The notes: generated by a model from the letters alone, not told the origin. 64,000 nucleotides of DNA from Chryseobacterium ureilyticum (GCF_900156735.1 NZ_FTOL01000001.1:1116001-1180000); one strand, 5' to 3'. Numbered from the stretch's first letter, positions 1 through 10,122 are shown. Numbers and translations are program-made.

Positions 1-1
1 G

Positions 2-3000
2 TTGCTCAACAAAGATTTTGATGAAATTACGAAACATCAGGAAATTTCTATTTTATTTGCCGGAGCGGTAGGAGCACTTTGCTTTACTTTCTCAGATACA
101 TTCTGGTTCTCGGCTGTAGAAGGAGAGGTTTACTCTATGGCTTCTATGTTTATCGCGCTTTTGGTCTGGTTGATCACAAAGTGGGAAAATGAGTATAAAG
201 CGGCAGACAACGAAAGATGGATTATCCTTATTTTCTTCATTTTAGGGCTTTCTGTTGGGGTACACATGATGTGTATGCTGGCGATTCCTGCAGTGTGTCT
301 GGTATACTATGCCAGAAATTATAAGTTTACATGGAAGAACTTTATCTGGGCAAACCTTATTACTCTTGGGATTTTGATTATTGTTTTCAAAATTATTTTC
401 CCTCTTATTATGACAATGTTCGGAAGATTGGAAATTTTCTTCGTGAACGGTCTTGGTCTTCCATTCCATTCAGGAACAATTGCAGCATTTATTTTAATGG
501 TTGCAATCTGTTATTTCCTACTTAAATATGCGAGAAAAGCAAAAAGAAACATTTATCAGACGGTTGCTTTATCGGTAGTTTTCATGATGATCGGATTCTC
601 TTGCTGGATGGTTATTCCAATCAGAGCAAATGCTAATCCACCGATGAACCTTAATGATCCGGATACTGCAATCGGGATGTTGGATTATTATAACAGAGAA
701 CAATATGGTGACTGGCCAACAATGTATGGACAGAACTATACAGCTTTCCTTGATGCAAATGGGATTGAAAAAAATGAAGACGGAAGTTTTAAAACAAAGA
801 AGACTGGTGAAATCTATGAAAAAGATGAAAAAACCGGAACTTACAGAAAAACCGGAGACCGTTTCAATTATATATTCAATAAGTCTCAGATAAGCCTTAT
901 GCCTAGAATGTTTAATGAGGATAAAGATGTAATGGCAAATTATATTTCCATGTACGGAGCTCCTGATTTTACATTCAACTATGCGAATGAAGATGTGGCA
1001 GATAATCCTCAGGCTAAGCAGATTTTCGATGAATTAAGAACAAAATATGAAGATAAATCGATTACTGCAGCAGATTATTTAAAGGTAAAACCTTATAACC
1101 TTATCAATGTTCAGAAGCCTTCATTACTTCAGAATATGGATTATTTTATTTCCTTTCAGAATGGTTATTACTTTGTAAGATACCTGATGTGGAACTTCGT
1201 AGGAAGACAGAATGACCTTGAAGGAAATATGGAGATTACTAAAGGAAACTGGATTTCAGGAATTCCTTTTATTGATAGCGTAAACGTTGGAAATCAGGAT
1301 AAAATGCCTGCGAAATTTAAAAATGAAAGTACAGTTGCATTCTTCTTCTTACCTTTAATCTTAGGTTTGATCGGATTCTTCTTTCAATTAAACAGAGACT
1401 TCGGAAGATTCTATGCACTATTATCATTATTCATTTTAACAAGTGTCGGGATTATTTTCTATACAGGGGTAAAACCTTTTGAACCAAGAGAAAGAGATTA
1501 TGCAATGGTAGGTTCATTCTACGCTTTTGCAATCTGGATCGGATTGGGAGCCGGAGCTATTTTATGGTTCTTCCAATCTAAAATCAAATCTAACGGTGCT
1601 AATATTGCATTGGGAGTAGTTTTATTAGGTGTTCCATTTATGATGGGCTTCCAGAACTACAATGTTCATGACAGAAGTGATAGATATACTGCATACGATT
1701 ATGCATATTCTGTGTTAAAGTCATTACCGAAAAACGATATCTTGTTCGTGTATGGGGATAATGATACTTATCCGGTTTGGGCTATCCAAGAAACGGAAAG
1801 GTTCAGAGATGATGTGAAAGTAGTCAACTTTACTCTTGCTTCAACACCTTGGAACCTTGATCAGATCAAAAGAAAAACATATAATGCAGCAGGAATCCCA
1901 AGTCAGTTGACTCATGAAGATTATAGAGATGGTGTAAATGATCAGATCTACATGATGAAGAAAGAAGATTGGGAAGGAGTTTTCTCTATGTTGAAAGAAC
2001 AAGGGGTTCCGGATACAGAATTCCAGGCATTCAGAAAGTATCTTACACAGGATTCTTTAACATTGAAACAGGCAATTGAATTTATTAAATTCAAATCTCC
2101 TGAAAAAGATCAATTATTGAAAATGTACTTCGGAGAAGAGAAATACGAAAAGTACAACATCCTTCCGGTAAACAAATTCATTCTTCCAGTAAACAAAGAA
2201 AATGCATTAAAAGCAGGAATCATTAATCAGGCAGATCTTCCAAACGTAGTGAATCAGATCATGATTACTTACAAAGGAAATACACTTTATAAAAACAACC
2301 TGATCTTGATGGATCTATTGGCAAACTTCGATTGGAGGCGCCCGATCAACTTCTCATCAGGAGGAATTTATGACAGTGAAAACATTTTCTTCCTTAATGA
2401 TTATCTTCAGTTTGACGGATTCAGTTATAGATTAATCCCAATCCAGACGCCACCTTCTGAAGACGGAGATATGGGTAGAGTAGATCCAAATGCACTTTAC
2501 AACGTAGTGAAAAACTTCAGATGGGGGAACTTCAAGAATCTGAACACTCATTTTGATGAAACAGCTACTTCCAACATCATTAGCTATAGAATGTCAGCGA
2601 GCAGAGCAGCATCAGCACTAGCATTAAGCGGACAGAAAGCGAAAGCATTAGAAATTCTGGACCTTGCTGCAAAAGAAATTCCAGCTGAGAAATATAACGA
2701 TCCACGTTCATTAAGCTCAATTGTAACAGGATATATTATAGCAGGACAGGAGCAAAAAGGATTAAAATTGGCAGAAGTACTTAAGAAAGGAATCTTTGAC
2801 GAATATGATTATTATATGAGTCTTTCAAAATCTGATCAAAGCTATCTGAGAAGACAAATGAGAACAAAACCAATGGAATATTCTTTAGTTGTAGCAGCTG
2901 TTACCGATGCCTACAATAAGATTGGTCAAAAAGAAAAAGGATACGCTTATCTTGTAAAATCTATTGAGCCGATTGATAAGAAGTTCAATGCTTTTATAAA

Positions 3001-3169
3001 AGACCTTCAGTTGATGGGTAGAGATAAAGCAATGAAAGAATCTGATGATGTACAAAAGATTACTCCATTCTATCAATATTTATTTGACGTAATGGAACCT
3101 TATGATTCTACTTATTCGAAAGAAAAAGAAAATCAGATCACTTCAGCGATGATGAAGGCAACACAATAA
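2..3169 (+). CDS. DUF2723 family polytopic membrane protein (5' end outside window)
   Basis: The visible 1055 residues contain many hydrophobic segments in the first half, followed by a soluble C-terminal half with TPR-like helices near the end. This matches DUF2723 proteins of Bacteroidota, which resemble GT-C glycosyltransferases (protein O-mannosyltransferase-like) and sit in the inner membrane. Family members normally begin with about 70-100 further residues carrying the first membrane helices and an acidic motif. The reading frame is open to the window edge, so the TTG at position 2 is an internal codon rather than the start. A hairpin terminator follows. The acceptor and donor cannot be inferred. 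The family call is good; the enzymatic role is inference. Confidence 0.85.
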   Translation: MLNKDFDEITKHQEISILFAGAVGALCFTFSDTFWFSAVEGEVYSMASMFIALLVWLITKWENEYKAADNERWIILIFFILGLSVGVHMMCMLAIPAVCLVYYARNYKFTWKNFIWANLITLGILIIVFKIIFPLIMTMFGRLEIFFVNGLGLPFHSGTIAAFILMVAICYFLLKYARKAKRNIYQTVALSVVFMMIGFSCWMVIPIRANANPPMNLNDPDTAIGMLDYYNREQYGDWPTMYGQNYTAFLDANGIEKNEDGSFKTKKTGEIYEKDEKTGTYRKTGDRFNYIFNKSQISLMPRMFNEDKDVMANYISMYGAPDFTFNYANEDVADNPQAKQIFDELRTKYEDKSITAADYLKVKPYNLINVQKPSLLQNMDYFISFQNGYYFVRYLMWNFVGRQNDLEGNMEITKGNWISGIPFIDSVNVGNQDKMPAKFKNESTVAFFFLPLILGLIGFFFQLNRDFGRFYALLSLFILTSVGIIFYTGVKPFEPRERDYAMVGSFYAFAIWIGLGAGAILWFFQSKIKSNGANIALGVVLLGVPFMMGFQNYNVHDRSDRYTAYDYAYSVLKSLPKNDILFVYGDNDTYPVWAIQETERFRDDVKVVNFTLASTPWNLDQIKRKTYNAAGIPSQLTHEDYRDGVNDQIYMMKKEDWEGVFSMLKEQGVPDTEFQAFRKYLTQDSLTLKQAIEFIKFKSPEKDQLLKMYFGEEKYEKYNILPVNKFILPVNKENALKAGIINQADLPNVVNQIMITYKGNTLYKNNLILMDLLANFDWRRPINFSSGGIYDSENIFFLNDYLQFDGFSYRLIPIQTPPSEDGDMGRVDPNALYNVVKNFRWGNFKNLNTHFDETATSNIISYRMSASRAASALALSGQKAKALEILDLAAKEIPAEKYNDPRSLSSIVTGYIIAGQEQKGLKLAEVLKKGIFDEYDYYMSLSKSDQSYLRRQMRTKPMEYSLVVAAVTDAYNKIGQKEKGYAYLVKSIEPIDKKFNAFIKDLQLMGRDKAMKESDDVQKITPFYQYLFDVMEPYDSTYSKEKENQITSAMMKATQ

Positions 3170-3178
3170 AATACTTTT

Positions 3179-3206
3179 AAAAACGGAACTTCGGTTCCGT
3201 TTTTTT
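3179..3206 (+). terminator. Rho-independent terminator after DUF2723 gene
   Basis: An 11-bp stem (AAAAACGGAAC / GTTCCGTTTTT) with a TTCG tetraloop is followed by a T run, 10 bases after the DUF2723 stop codon. Confidence 0.85.
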
Positions 3207-3259
3207 GTTATTGGGAATCCTGAATTTTAAGATTATATTTGTGAAACTAAAAATGCATA

Positions 3260-4747
3260 ATGGCTGAAACACAAAATAGCAGGCTCCCAATTTATGCCGT
3301 AATTGTTACGGTTGTTTTTAAACTTCTTTTTTTATTGACGCATTATATTCAGGAAGATGCTTTCATCACCTGGAGAGTTGCTCAGAATGTCCTTGATTAT
3401 GGGGTAATCGGTTTTAATGGAGGCACTAAAATTTCAGCATCTACTACCCATTTATACGTTTTTGTATCTTATATTTTCAATTTGATTTTCGGAAAGGAAT
3501 ACTTTATTGAACCTCTTTTGATCTTTAATTCTATCCTTTTTACAATAGGAACTTTATTTTTATCTCATTTACTTCTTAAAAACCCTTGGCATAAAGCCAT
3601 TTTTATATTCTTAATCGGTATTGTACCGCCGGCAATTAAGATTTCAATTCTTGGAATGGAATACGGAATCCTGTTTTTTCTGGAAATGTCTCTATTATAT
3701 TATGGATTCAATAAAGGGAAAAAATGGCTATTGACGCTTCTTCCAATCCTGATTATGTTCACAAGAATTGACACCGTTATATTCCTCGGAATTGTATTTC
3801 TTGTGGATGTATTTTGGAATAAAAAAATCAGATGGAATTATGTTTTTGGTGGAATTTTAGGAGTATTATTTACTGTTGGCTTTAACTGGTTTTACTTTGG
3901 TGAAGTTGTTAATAATACCATTACTGCAAAAAAACTTCTTTATGAACAGCAGTTTACTTTTGCTCAAAACGTAGATTATTTCCTTGTAAGTTTTGGTAAC
4001 TTCTGGGGAATGCTGAAAGTTCCCGGAAACTTTAATCCGATTACAATTATTGTCCTTATTTTTGAACTGTTATGTTTTATTTATCTGATCAGACAACGAG
4101 AAAAAAGAAACTATTTCCTTTGGATGATTTTCATTTTCGGATGGACAAAACAGATTATTTTTCTTTCCCAAAAAAGCTTATTTGATTGGTATTATTGGGT
4201 TCCCCAGCTTTTACTTTTCGTTCCCATTCTTATTTTTGTATTGGAGCAAAAAGAAAAAAGAAATCTTTGGCTTTCATTACTTGTCATATTCTATATTGTT
4301 CCGATGCTGGCTTTCCAGACCATTCATGCCATTGCTACAGGAAATGGTGAGTGGAACTATAGAAGAACCATCGGAGTATTCCTTAATAAGTATGAAAAAG
4401 ATAAAAAGCAATGGATTTTACTGGAACCTGCGGGATATATTCCTTATTTTTCAAGATTAAAAACCATTGATGAAGTTGGATTAGTTGACAAGCAGATTCA
4501 GGAGGAAATTAAAAAGGATAAACCCAATTACTGGATCAATACTGTAAAAAACAGGAAACCGAAATATCTGCTTTCTTATCAGAATTTATACGAAGGAAAG
4601 AATGCAGAATATTATAAGACTCATTATAAATTATTGAAGGAATTCAGAGTAAAAGATCACTTAAAAAGCGATAATAAATTACTTGAAAAAATCTACAATC
4701 TTAAGCCTTCCGGAACAGATTATAATTTATATATCAGAGTTGATTAA
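3260..4747 (+). CDS. GT-C-like polytopic membrane protein (putative glycosyltransferase)
   Basis: This 495-residue protein has about ten predicted membrane helices and a soluble C-terminal part. Near residues 31-45 it has an acidic motif after the first helix (QEDAFITWRVAQN), resembling the (D/E)DAFI(T/S)xR motif of GT-C lipid-linked sugar transferases such as mycobacterial arabinofuranosyltransferases and their bacterial relatives. It lies downstream of another GT-C-like protein but after a terminator, so it is probably transcribed separately. The DUF1697 gene follows after 17 bases. Sugar donor and acceptor cannot be told. The membrane topology is clear; the glycosyltransferase call rests on one motif. 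Confidence 0.6.
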   Translation: MAETQNSRLPIYAVIVTVVFKLLFLLTHYIQEDAFITWRVAQNVLDYGVIGFNGGTKISASTTHLYVFVSYIFNLIFGKEYFIEPLLIFNSILFTIGTLFLSHLLLKNPWHKAIFIFLIGIVPPAIKISILGMEYGILFFLEMSLLYYGFNKGKKWLLTLLPILIMFTRIDTVIFLGIVFLVDVFWNKKIRWNYVFGGILGVLFTVGFNWFYFGEVVNNTITAKKLLYEQQFTFAQNVDYFLVSFGNFWGMLKVPGNFNPITIIVLIFELLCFIYLIRQREKRNYFLWMIFIFGWTKQIIFLSQKSLFDWYYWVPQLLLFVPILIFVLEQKEKRNLWLSLLVIFYIVPMLAFQTIHAIATGNGEWNYRRTIGVFLNKYEKDKKQWILLEPAGYIPYFSRLKTIDEVGLVDKQIQEEIKKDKPNYWINTVKNRKPKYLLSYQNLYEGKNAEYYKTHYKLLKEFRVKDHLKSDNKLLEKIYNLKPSGTDYNLYIRVD

Positions 4748-4764
4748 AAACTAATATCTAAAAA

Positions 4765-5292
4765 ATGAAATATTGTGCTTTTCTCCGCGGTGTCAATGTA
4801 AAAGGAACGAATATGAAAATGGCAGATGTCTGTCAGGTTTTCAGGGATGCGGGTATGAAAGATATTGCGTCTATATTGGCTTCCGGAAATATTGTATTTT
4901 CCTCAGATAAAAGTGCCGCAGATTTAAAAATAATTCTAGAAAAAGCCATGTCTGAATACTTTTCGTATGAAGCTTTTCTGTTTGTCAAATCTCAGGAAGA
5001 AACAGAAGCCTTTTGGAATAATCTGCCTTTTGAAAAAAATGAAAATCTACATGCATATGCTTTTGTAGGAATACCAGGAGTAGAAAATGTTTTAATGGAA
5101 GAATTTCGGAAAGCAGCCCAAACTGAAAATGAAAAAGCAGAAATCGTTAATGATATATTTTATTGGCAGGTTCCAAAAGGAAATACTTTGGAGTCTACAT
5201 TTGGAAAGGTTTTAGGAAAGAAAAGCCTTAAAGATCAGATGACCAGCAGGAATATTAATACGTTCGAGAAGATTTTAAAGAAAATGGGGTAA
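4765..5292 (+). CDS. DUF1697 domain-containing protein
   Basis: The 175-residue soluble protein starts with the DUF1697 signature (CAFLRGVNVKG) and keeps the following G-x-x-x-I-A-S-G-N pattern (residues 36-43) and the C-terminal (K)-N-I-N-T-F-E-K motif. The whole family length is covered. DUF1697 proteins have no established biochemical function. The start is only 17 bases after the upstream membrane protein, so the two are probably co-transcribed, though a functional link is not obvious. Confidence 0.85.
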   Translation: MKYCAFLRGVNVKGTNMKMADVCQVFRDAGMKDIASILASGNIVFSSDKSAADLKIILEKAMSEYFSYEAFLFVKSQEETEAFWNNLPFEKNENLHAYAFVGIPGVENVLMEEFRKAAQTENEKAEIVNDIFYWQVPKGNTLESTFGKVLGKKSLKDQMTSRNINTFEKILKKMG

Positions 5293-5425
5293 ATCTTATC
5301 ATATTAACATGATAAAGAATTTGAAAATAAATAATAATAATAATAGAAAACACAAACACTATATTTTCAGAGTGTATAATTCAATAGGAGCGAGCTTTAG
5401 CCCGTTCTTTTTTATTAAAAATCCA

Positions 5426-5439
5426 TTGGCTTTAGCCAA
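5426..5439. repeat. REP-like palindrome TTGGCTTTAGCCAA (copy 1)
   Basis: A perfect 14-base palindrome with arms TTGGCT/AGCCAA around TT. It follows a related imperfect palindrome (AGCTTTAGCCCG, about 5394-5405) by some 20 bases. The same 14-mer recurs at 13206-13219, also between genes. Confidence 0.55.
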
Positions 5440-5557
5440 AATTTTGAACAATAGTTATCTTAGTAGAGGAAATAAAATGAACTACTCTCATGTCTAATAA
5501 AATCTTGCTTTGTTGATAGCAAAGATTTTCAGGCAAGTATTATGCTGAGATTTTTAA

Positions 5558-5596
5558 GCCACTAATGCACGAATAAATGATTCGTGAATTAGTGGC
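5558..5596. repeat. Dispersed inverted repeat, GCCAC family (copy 1)
   Basis: Two 17-base arms (GCCACTAATGCACGAAT and its near-complement, 16 of 17 paired) are separated by 5 bases. The arm is the same as in copies near 14.4, 22.7, 38.0 and 58.5 kb. A single-strand copy would fold as a long hairpin. Confidence 0.7.
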
Positions 5597-5861
5597 TAAT
5601 CCAAAAACAGTTTTCAATTTTATCATAGATAAAGTCCTTGCTTCTTAAAGCTGCTAATCTTTAATATCAATTGCGTCTTTGCAATATCCAATAAACACAG
5701 AAAAAATCAGCAAGGTTGAAAATTTAATTAAATCTTCATCAAAAATAATAGTTAAATCAAAATGGCATCATTATGTTCCTTAAACCCTAAACTAGAAACC
5801 AAATAATTTCCATTTCTAAAACTTTCTCAGTATTTTTACTGAACTTTTTAATTACAACAAA

Positions 5862-6671
5862 ATGATTCAGTATTTAGATAATATTCAGCACAAAGATTCA
5901 AAGAACTTTTTCCTTATCGCAGGACCTTGTATTATTGAAGGAGAAGATATGGCACTGAGAATTGCTGAAAAAGTGATTAACATTACAGATAAATATAATA
6001 TTCCTTATATTTTCAAAGGAAGTTTCAAAAAGGCAAACAGAAGCCGTGTAGATTCTTTTACAAGCATTGGGGAAGAAAAATCTCTTGAGATCCTTAAAAA
6101 AGTAGGAGAGACTTTCAACATTCCTACCACTACGGATATTCATGAGAATGAGCACGCTGCATTAGCTGCACAATACGTAGATGTTCTTCAGATTCCTGCA
6201 TTTCTTGTACGTCAGACAGACTTATTGGTGGCTGCTGCAAAAACAGGAAAATGTGTGACTTTGAAAAAAGGGCAATTCCTTTCCCCGGAATCGATGAAAT
6301 TTGCTGTTCAGAAAGTTACGGATTCTGACAATCAGAAAGTGGCAATCATTGAAAGAGGAAATTCTTTCGGATATACAGATTTGATCGTAGATTACAGAGG
6401 AATTCCTACCATGAGAGAATATGCGCCGGTAATTTTAGATGTTACCCATTCTTTACAACAACCTAACCAAAGCTCAGGAGTGACAGGTGGAAGACCAGAC
6501 CTTATTGAAACTGTGGCAAAAGCAGGTATCGCTGTAGGAGCAGACGGAATTTTTATTGAAACACATCCAACACCGGAAACAGCACTATCTGATGGAGCCA
6601 ATATGTTAAGGCTGGATTTATTAGAAGATTTATTACAAAAATTAACAAGAATTAGAGAATCGATTTTGTAA
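5862..6671 (+). CDS. kdsA: 3-deoxy-8-phosphooctulonate synthase (KDO-8-P synthase)
   Basis: The enzyme condenses phosphoenolpyruvate with arabinose 5-phosphate to KDO-8-phosphate in the cytosol, an early step of lipid A-core (KDO) biosynthesis. The 269-residue length is normal. Recognisable blocks are IAGPC (19-23), FKGSFKKANRS (51-61), QIPAFLVRQTDL (110-121), DVTHSLQ (193-199) and FIETHPTPE (231-239). The ligand set C23, H196, E233 and D244 matches the metal-dependent class typified by Aquifex (C11/H185/E222/D233). In the metal-independent E. coli enzyme the Cys is replaced by Asn. A TonB receptor follows 43 bases downstream on the same strand. Confidence 0.95.
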   Translation: MIQYLDNIQHKDSKNFFLIAGPCIIEGEDMALRIAEKVINITDKYNIPYIFKGSFKKANRSRVDSFTSIGEEKSLEILKKVGETFNIPTTTDIHENEHAALAAQYVDVLQIPAFLVRQTDLLVAAAKTGKCVTLKKGQFLSPESMKFAVQKVTDSDNQKVAIIERGNSFGYTDLIVDYRGIPTMREYAPVILDVTHSLQQPNQSSGVTGGRPDLIETVAKAGIAVGADGIFIETHPTPETALSDGANMLRLDLLEDLLQKLTRIRESIL

Positions 6672-6714
6672 TTGTTAAAAAAACATTAATTTTAGAAATT
6701 CTAAAATATTTCTT

Positions 6715-8955
6715 TTGAAAAAACTAGTTTTACCGCTAAGCCTTATGGTCCCAATGCTTATTTTCTCCCAACAAAGAAAAAAAGATACGGCGACCACTAG
6801 AGTCAACGATATAGAGGAAATTGTATTCCAGAAAAAAACAACAGGAAGAACCAATGACCTTACCAATATAAAAATTTCTGCAAAAGAGGCTAAAGCTGTA
6901 GCCTCAATCAGTGGAGGAATTGAAGGATTGCTTAAAACATTACCTTCCGTAAACTCCAATACTGAGCTTTCTTCCCAATATATGGTGCGTGGTGGAAACT
7001 ATGACGAAAACCTTATCTACATCAATGATATAGAAATTTACAGACCTTTCCTGATCAGAAATTCTCAGCAGGAAGGAATGAGTATCATTAACCCGGATAT
7101 GGTTTCAACAGTGAATTTCTCAGCAGGAGGATTTGAAGCTAAATACGGCGATAAAATGTCTTCTGCTTTAAATATTTACTATAGAGAACCTGAAAAATTT
7201 GAAGTTTCAGGAGAAGCAAGTTTGATTGGTGGTAGACTGACAACCGGATTAGCATCAAAAAATAAAAAATTCACTGCTTTATTTTCAGGAAGATACAGAA
7301 ATACCAATTTGGTTCTTAATACGTTAAAGGAAGATACCAATTTTAATCCTAGCTATTGGGATTTTCAGTCTTACCTGAACTATCATGTGAATGATAAGCT
7401 TTCCATGTCGTTTATTGGATATTATTCCAAGAATGACTACGAAATGATTCCTAAACAAAAAAAGGTTGAGTTCGGAAGCCAATTACAACCCATGTCTGTT
7501 GATATAAACTATTGGGGAAAGGAAAACGACCAGTATAAAAATATGATGGGAACTTTCTCTTTGAACTATAAGCCTTCAGACCAATGGAAGTTTACAATGG
7601 ATGCTTTTGCCTATCAGAATAGAGAGAGAGAATACTATACGATTCAATCTGCCTATCAATTACAGGTAATCGATCCTATTACAAAAGAGCCGGTTTCATC
7701 CTACGATGGCGGTAGCCAGATAGATCATGCTAGAAATGATTTATTTGTAAGGACTTACGGAACACAGTTCAGGGCGAAATTTTCACCTAGTGTAAACAGT
7801 GATATTGAAGTTGGATTTAAATACGAAAAAGAAAATCTAAAGGATCTTACCAATGAATGGAGAGTGGTAGACTCTGCAGGATACAGCCTTCCAAGACCTG
7901 AAGTTATTGATCCCAGAACAAATCCTACATCAGGAAACCTTCGTTTATTCTATTATATTGCAGGAAAAAACAATATTGAGCCAACAAGATTATCAGCTTA
8001 TGCACAATATTCTCATAAGTTCTATTGGGGAGCAAGCAAAATGTTTGTTAATGCAGGGGTAAGAGTTTCAAACTGGAGTTTCAATAAAGAAACAATTTTT
8101 TCACCAAGATTCCAGGTAGCACTAAAACCGGATTGGGATTCCGATATGTTGTTCAAGCTTTCCGGAGGAATTTACTATCAGGCACCTTTCTATAAAGAAA
8201 TTAAGGATCTGAATGGTGACTTTAACTCTAATATAAAATCACAGCGTTCAATGCAGTTAATTCTTGCTAACGACTATGAATTTTATATGTATGAAAGACC
8301 ATTCAAGCTTACAACAGAGCTTTATTACAAAAAAATGGATAATCTGATCCCATACTATATGGATAATGTAAGGGTTCGTTACTCAGGACAAAACAATGCT
8401 AAAGGATATGCTTACGGGATTGACACAAGATTATTTGGAGAATTTGTTCCGGGAGTAGATTCTTGGTTGTCTGCGAGTTATGCGAGAGTGTATGAAAATA
8501 TTGATGGAAAAGGAAACATTCCAAGATCTACGGATCAAAGATTAAGAGTTGCTATGTTCTATCAGGATTATATGCCGCAATTTCCTTCTATGAGGGTAAA
8601 CCTTACGCTAACTTATGCTATGGGATTACCAACAGGATCACCTGTTTTATTCAATGACAATGGACAGCCTGACTTTAATGCAGCATACAATTATCAAAAA
8701 ACACTTACCTCTTACAAAAGGGTAGATATAGGATTATCAAAAGTATTTATAGATCCAAAGGATAAAAATAAGAGATCCGGTTTCTGGGGGAATTTCCAGG
8801 AACTTACATTAGGTGTTCAGGTTTTCAATGCATTTAATATTAATAATGCTGTAGCAAACCAATGGATTACAGATTATAATTCAAACAATATTTATCCTGT
8901 TCCGGTATACCTTACAGGGCGTTTCTTTAATGTTAAGCTAGAATTTAAACTGTAG
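6715..8955 (+). CDS. TonB-dependent receptor
   Basis: This 746-residue outer-membrane protein has a signal peptide (residues 1-19, ending LIFSQ), then a plug domain (about 35-160) with typical VRGGNYDENLIYINDIEIY and GGFEAKYGDKMSSALN motifs. A 22-strand-type barrel runs to a terminal aromatic-rich strand (FFNVKLEFKL). No N-terminal carboxypeptidase-regulatory domain is present, unlike SusC proteins. The start is TTG at 6715, chosen because the signal peptide begins there. The substrate cannot be told. It lies just after kdsA and is closed by a hairpin terminator at about 9044. Confidence 0.9.
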   Translation: MKKLVLPLSLMVPMLIFSQQRKKDTATTRVNDIEEIVFQKKTTGRTNDLTNIKISAKEAKAVASISGGIEGLLKTLPSVNSNTELSSQYMVRGGNYDENLIYINDIEIYRPFLIRNSQQEGMSIINPDMVSTVNFSAGGFEAKYGDKMSSALNIYYREPEKFEVSGEASLIGGRLTTGLASKNKKFTALFSGRYRNTNLVLNTLKEDTNFNPSYWDFQSYLNYHVNDKLSMSFIGYYSKNDYEMIPKQKKVEFGSQLQPMSVDINYWGKENDQYKNMMGTFSLNYKPSDQWKFTMDAFAYQNREREYYTIQSAYQLQVIDPITKEPVSSYDGGSQIDHARNDLFVRTYGTQFRAKFSPSVNSDIEVGFKYEKENLKDLTNEWRVVDSAGYSLPRPEVIDPRTNPTSGNLRLFYYIAGKNNIEPTRLSAYAQYSHKFYWGASKMFVNAGVRVSNWSFNKETIFSPRFQVALKPDWDSDMLFKLSGGIYYQAPFYKEIKDLNGDFNSNIKSQRSMQLILANDYEFYMYERPFKLTTELYYKKMDNLIPYYMDNVRVRYSGQNNAKGYAYGIDTRLFGEFVPGVDSWLSASYARVYENIDGKGNIPRSTDQRLRVAMFYQDYMPQFPSMRVNLTLTYAMGLPTGSPVLFNDNGQPDFNAAYNYQKTLTSYKRVDIGLSKVFIDPKDKNKRSGFWGNFQELTLGVQVFNAFNINNAVANQWITDYNSNNIYPVPVYLTGRFFNVKLEFKL

Positions 8956-9043
8956 AAACAGAAATTGTAAGTTGAATTTTTCTGACAATATTTTTTAGAT
9001 AGAAACCTATTGAATCAGTAAAATCAACGAAAGAATAAGAATT

Positions 9044-9077
9044 AAAAGCTTTTGGAGTTTTCCGGAAGCTTTTTTTA
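9044..9077 (+). terminator. Terminator after TonB receptor
   Basis: A 12-bp stem including G-U pairs (AAAAGCTTTTGG / CCGGAAGCTTTT) with a 6-base loop is followed by seven T residues. Confidence 0.7.
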
Positions 9078-9153
9078 TTTTCCTGAATTTTATAACAACA
9101 TTACAGAATTTTATAACACCGATGTCAAGGATATTTTTAACTTTGTCCTATCA

Positions 9154-9534
9154 ATGAAAAAGATTCTTGCCATATTATTCTCTATTTTCTACTTCGGATT
9201 CTCTTCTGGAGCAGCATTTAGCGTTCATTATTGTATGCAGGAATTTGTTTCTGTAAGTCAGAAAGTTGATGATATTTGTGGTAAATGTGGCGTTAAAGAT
9301 AAAAAAGGATGCTGCAAAACAGAGATTAAACTTGTAAAAGTAGATGATTCCCAAAAGTCTGATCTGCTTAAAATTGATTTTTTAAGTCAGATTTTAGAAA
9401 TTCCAGTGAAACATCAGTTTGTTTTTACAGATAAATCTTTCTCTGCAACAAAATTTACTCAGATTCAGATCAACGGACCACCGGAGTACAAACCGGTACC
9501 TATTTATATCAATCATTGTAATTTTAGAATTTAG
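9154..9534 (+). CDS. HYC_CC_PP family small secreted protein
   Basis: The 126-residue protein starts with a signal peptide (MKKILAILFSIFYFGFSSG) and carries the three motifs that name the family: HYC (after residue 20), a CGKCG...GCC cluster near residues 43-55, and PPEY near the C terminus. The many Cys and His residues suggest metal binding. An upstream in-frame codon at 9052 is less likely as start because the signal sequence begins at the ATG at 9154. It opens the copper block and precedes the DUF3347 and multicopper oxidase genes on the same strand. Metal specificity is inferred from context. Confidence 0.75.
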   Translation: MKKILAILFSIFYFGFSSGAAFSVHYCMQEFVSVSQKVDDICGKCGVKDKKGCCKTEIKLVKVDDSQKSDLLKIDFLSQILEIPVKHQFVFTDKSFSATKFTQIQINGPPEYKPVPIYINHCNFRI

Positions 9535-9648
9535 AATCCGTCAGTCGTTTCCGATGTTAAACAACATTGTGAAAGATGACACGCCTTGGCGCATTATCTG
9601 TGCGTTACATTATTCTTTATTAAAAAATTAATTCTAAAATTTAAAACA

Positions 9649-10122
9649 ATGAAAAAGTATATCATTACAGCAGCACTATCTTTATTTTCAATCATCTCAC
9701 TTTCAGCACAATCTAAAAAAGATGCTCAGGTTTCAAAGCTATATCAAAACTATATTGCAATCAAATCAGCTTTAGCTTCAGATGATGCAGACAAAACTTC
9801 AAAAGCTGCTACAGAATTCATTAAAACAGCTTCTACCATTGATTATAAACTAGTTTCAGAAGGAAATCTTAATATTCTTAGAAAAGATGCTTCCGTTATT
9901 TCTGAAGCAAGAACTGTTGCTACTCAAAGAGAGACATTCCTCAATCTTTCAGACAATATGATTGCTCTTACAAAAGAGTTCAAACTTTCTGAAAAACCGG
10001 TATATGTACAATATTGCCCGATGGCGGACGGTAGTTGGTTAAGTGATGAAAAACAAATCATGAATCCTTACTACGGAAAATCTATGCTTTCATGCGGAAG
10101 CGTAAAGTCAGAAATTAAGTAA
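9649..10122 (+). CDS. DUF3347 domain-containing protein (periplasmic, copper-associated)
   Basis: The 157-residue protein has a signal peptide ending at LSAQ (about residue 21), a helical DUF3347 domain with the typical Y-x-x-I-K-x-A-L-A-S-D-D block, and the conserved C-terminal motif CPMA...WLS...NPYYG...M-x-x-CG. These Cys/Met residues are candidate copper ligands. DUF3347 domains are commonly found in copper efflux proteins of Bacteroidota. The start at 9649 is preferred over 9586 because it begins the signal peptide. The neighbouring HYC_CC_PP protein and multicopper oxidase support a role in copper handling in the periplasm. Confidence 0.85.
   Translation: MKKYIITAALSLFSIISLSAQSKKDAQVSKLYQNYIAIKSALASDDADKTSKAATEFIKTASTIDYKLVSEGNLNILRKDASVISEARTVATQRETFLNLSDNMIALTKEFKLSEKPVYVQYCPMADGSWLSDEKQIMNPYYGKSMLSCGSVKSEIK

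Larger units (their letters stand above)
5293..5861. other. Intergenic region with palindromic repeats
   Basis: No convincing gene. The stretch holds two REP-like palindromes (around 5390-5409 and 5426-5439) and one copy of the dispersed GCCACtAAT inverted repeat (5558-5596). A 62-codon ORF at 5309-5497 is low-complexity (Asn/Lys-rich) and overlaps the repeats, so it is not called. The last 100 bases before kdsA are AT-rich and presumably contain its promoter, but no clear TAnnTTTG box was picked out. Confidence 0.6.

Noticed and set aside
5309..5497. 62-codon ORF after the DUF1697 gene
   Set aside because: Low-complexity (Asn/Lys-rich) start, overlaps REP-like palindromes, no recognisable motif.
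9138..9145. TAACTTTG box just before the HYC_CC_PP start as its promoter
   Set aside because: It would give an almost leaderless transcript and no -33 TTG lies at the right distance.
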